Shown piece after piece: positions 63,132-64,000 of a stretch of DNA of 64,000 bases. The first letter of the stretch is position 1. Each line of letters begins with the position of its first letter. This DNA is from Hydractinia symbiolongicarpus (lineage: Eukaryota > Cnidaria > Hydrozoa > Anthoathecata > Hydractiniidae): assembly GCF_029227915.1 (NCBI RefSeq), contig NC_079881.1, positions 14,297,501 to 14,361,500 of the forward strand, given 5' to 3'. A program made the position numbers and the translations under genes. The notes beneath the pieces were generated by a model, which was given only the letters and a program-made list of their open reading frames with translations, searched no databases and was not told where the DNA came from.

Positions 63132-63358
63132 TGGCCTGTCCTGAATCTCGCGCTGAACGAACGCAGTGTGTATCTTGTCGATCATCTCAGGTGATGCTTT
63201 ATCAACAAAACCTTCTGTGCATTTCTTGGGAGAAGGTGCTGTTTACCTTGACGTATTGCATCCTTCAAAGCCTGACGCTTATCTATAGGTTTTTCACGTT
63301 GCTCAAGCACTTCTGCCGGGGTATCAACAACATCGAAAATATCAACGAGATTTGACAT
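63132..63358 (-). pseudogene. Small conserved Polinton gene, second copy, truncated
   Basis: ATG 63358 behind AATAAAG. MSNLVDIFDVVDT, KPIDKRQALKDAIRQGKQHLLP and, after a shift, a stretch matching SFTDKASDEVIEKAYAEFVQ of the first copy. Truncated at the junction with the Bro-like sequence. Confidence 0.75.
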
Positions 63359-63553
63359 CTTTATTATTAGTCGTCTGTATCTCAAATAACCGAACACGAT
63401 CAAAGCATACGGCAGGAGTGCAGCGAGACATAGACATATCTCGCATAGCATGTTTATTTTCAAAACAAAACCCTTTCAAGGGAACCCTCTGGGTGTTTTG
63501 TTGTTTTTGTAAGGCATCGCTTCACAAAAATCCGGACAGGGAAACCTCACTAT

Positions 63554-64000
63554 TTACAGCGTCAGCGGGGAGGTGTGTACCACGTCGTCATGCACAATTT
63601 GCTTATCATAAAAAGCAGAGAGTCCCAGCTTGTTCTGCTGATACGTCACCATGCCTTGGTCGTATACCCTGAAACCTACATTTTTGGCAGTGTCTCACCC
63701 TTTAAAACTCACATATACCTGGCCCACGTTACTTCATTCTGGCTTTTGGACATGCCTTTGCACGAGAATTTCGTGCCTTCCTTTTTTCGAAAATATCAAC
63801 AAGATTTGACATCTTTATTATCATCTCCAGAGATGGCAAAATAAGCGCTATCTGTATTCATATAAATGTACTCAAAATCTCATCGATCGACGTACCGATC
63901 TAGAAAATCATAATGGAACTCCAGCATGGGCAACTTGGCTAATTGGTAAACATATATCCCACATTGATAGGCTCGATCGATGGAAACCTATTGCTTCCCA
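63554..64000 (-). pseudogene. polB: PolB C-terminal part, second copy
   Basis: Minus strand from the window edge: GIYVYQLAKL, then FHYDFLDRYVDR, a TGA, DFEYIYM and NTDS where the catalytic DTDS is expected. A short foreign insert (see findings) follows, then FSCKGMSK, QGMVTYQQNKLGLSAFYDK and a TAA at 63556. It retains sequence just upstream of the LAKL block that the first copy lacks. Confidence 0.8.

Larger units (their letters stand above)
62340..64000. mobile_element. Second Polinton fragment, rearranged, continuing past the window
   Basis: Contains Bro-like coiled-coil and C-terminal sequence (+) joined to the small conserved gene and the PolB C-terminus (-). These are relatives of 8.2-8.58, 4.77-5.2 and 4.16-4.68 kb in the first copy, in inverted relative order. 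The same AATAAA-ATG starts and a TTTTGTGG/CCACAAAA hairpin (62604-62629) occur. Confidence 0.8.

Noticed and set aside
1-64000. Bacterial or free viral origin of the whole window
   Set aside because: Splice signals, SINEs and the range of eukaryotic transposons outside the Polinton indicate animal chromosomal DNA.

Overview
The window is animal nuclear DNA dominated by mobile elements. It has no operons or bacterial signals. It contains at least one convincingly spliced gene on the minus strand (GT..AG introns of about 40-890 bp), AT-rich spacers, tRNA-derived SINE heads and a broad set of eukaryotic transposons: Polinton/Maverick, BEL/Pao, LINE, hAT-type, P element, PIF/Harbinger including an ISL2EU-like type, Tc1/mariner and MITEs. 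The Polinton protein families and the TE mix look cnidarian, perhaps hydrozoan. That assignment is inference from family resemblance, not proof.

Region 1 (about 0.93-17.04 kb) is a nearly complete Polinton (Maverick), an integrated DNA virus-like transposon, with higher GC than its surroundings. Left to right it carries: protein-primed PolB, a small conserved protein, a Fic-domain protein, two small membrane proteins, an FtsK/HerA-type packaging ATPase, a very small ORF and a Bro/KilA-like protein (all +). Then come integrase, a small membrane protein and the probable major capsid protein (-), a coiled-coil membrane protein (+), a large protein with a C-terminal membrane anchor (-), three + genes, and a minus-strand right arm with a SAP-domain protein, a putative OB-fold protein and an ankyrin-repeat protein. 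Many starts sit directly behind AATAAA, and many 3' ends carry a small hairpin, which looks like a compact viral transcription grammar. The copy is decaying. PolB has two in-frame stops, a likely N-terminal frameshift and an internal palm deletion. ATPase and integrase have frameshifts at their starts, and the integrase has lost its first catalytic acidic residue. The capsid-type genes remain open. No terminal inverted repeat was found, so the ends are approximate.

Region 2 (17-62 kb) is nested transposon debris. A BEL/Pao retrotransposon appears split: its 3' LTR and integrase end lie at 23.4-24.5 kb, and its 5' LTR, gag, protease and RT lie at 54.65-57.8 kb. The same 5-bp target duplication flanks the outer edges. 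Between the halves lie a DUF4371/hAT-type transposase (26.6-29.5 kb), a tRNA-headed SINE (31.2-31.45 kb), a LINE RT fragment (36.4-37.15 kb), palindrome arrays and 234/270-bp repeats. A spliced DDE integrase-like gene (40.5-44.3 kb) is bracketed by inverted palindrome clusters. A P element split by a LINE (49.15-51.1 kb) and an ISL2EU-like element with a DDE transposase and a SWIM-YqaJ protein (51.1-54.3 kb) follow. To the right of the BEL lie a decayed Harbinger pair, a decayed Tc1 element and a MITE.

Region 3 (62.35-64 kb) is a second, rearranged Polinton fragment from the same family. It has Bro-type coiled-coil/C-terminal sequence (+) joined in opposite orientation to the small conserved gene and the PolB C-terminus (-), and it runs off the window edge.

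The most interesting material is the first Polinton: its Fic effector with an autoinhibitory motif, its start-codon and hairpin grammar, its giant-virus-like ankyrin and Bro accessory genes, and its palindrome-rich right flank. The palindrome-flanked DDE gene at 30.4-44.6 kb comes next.
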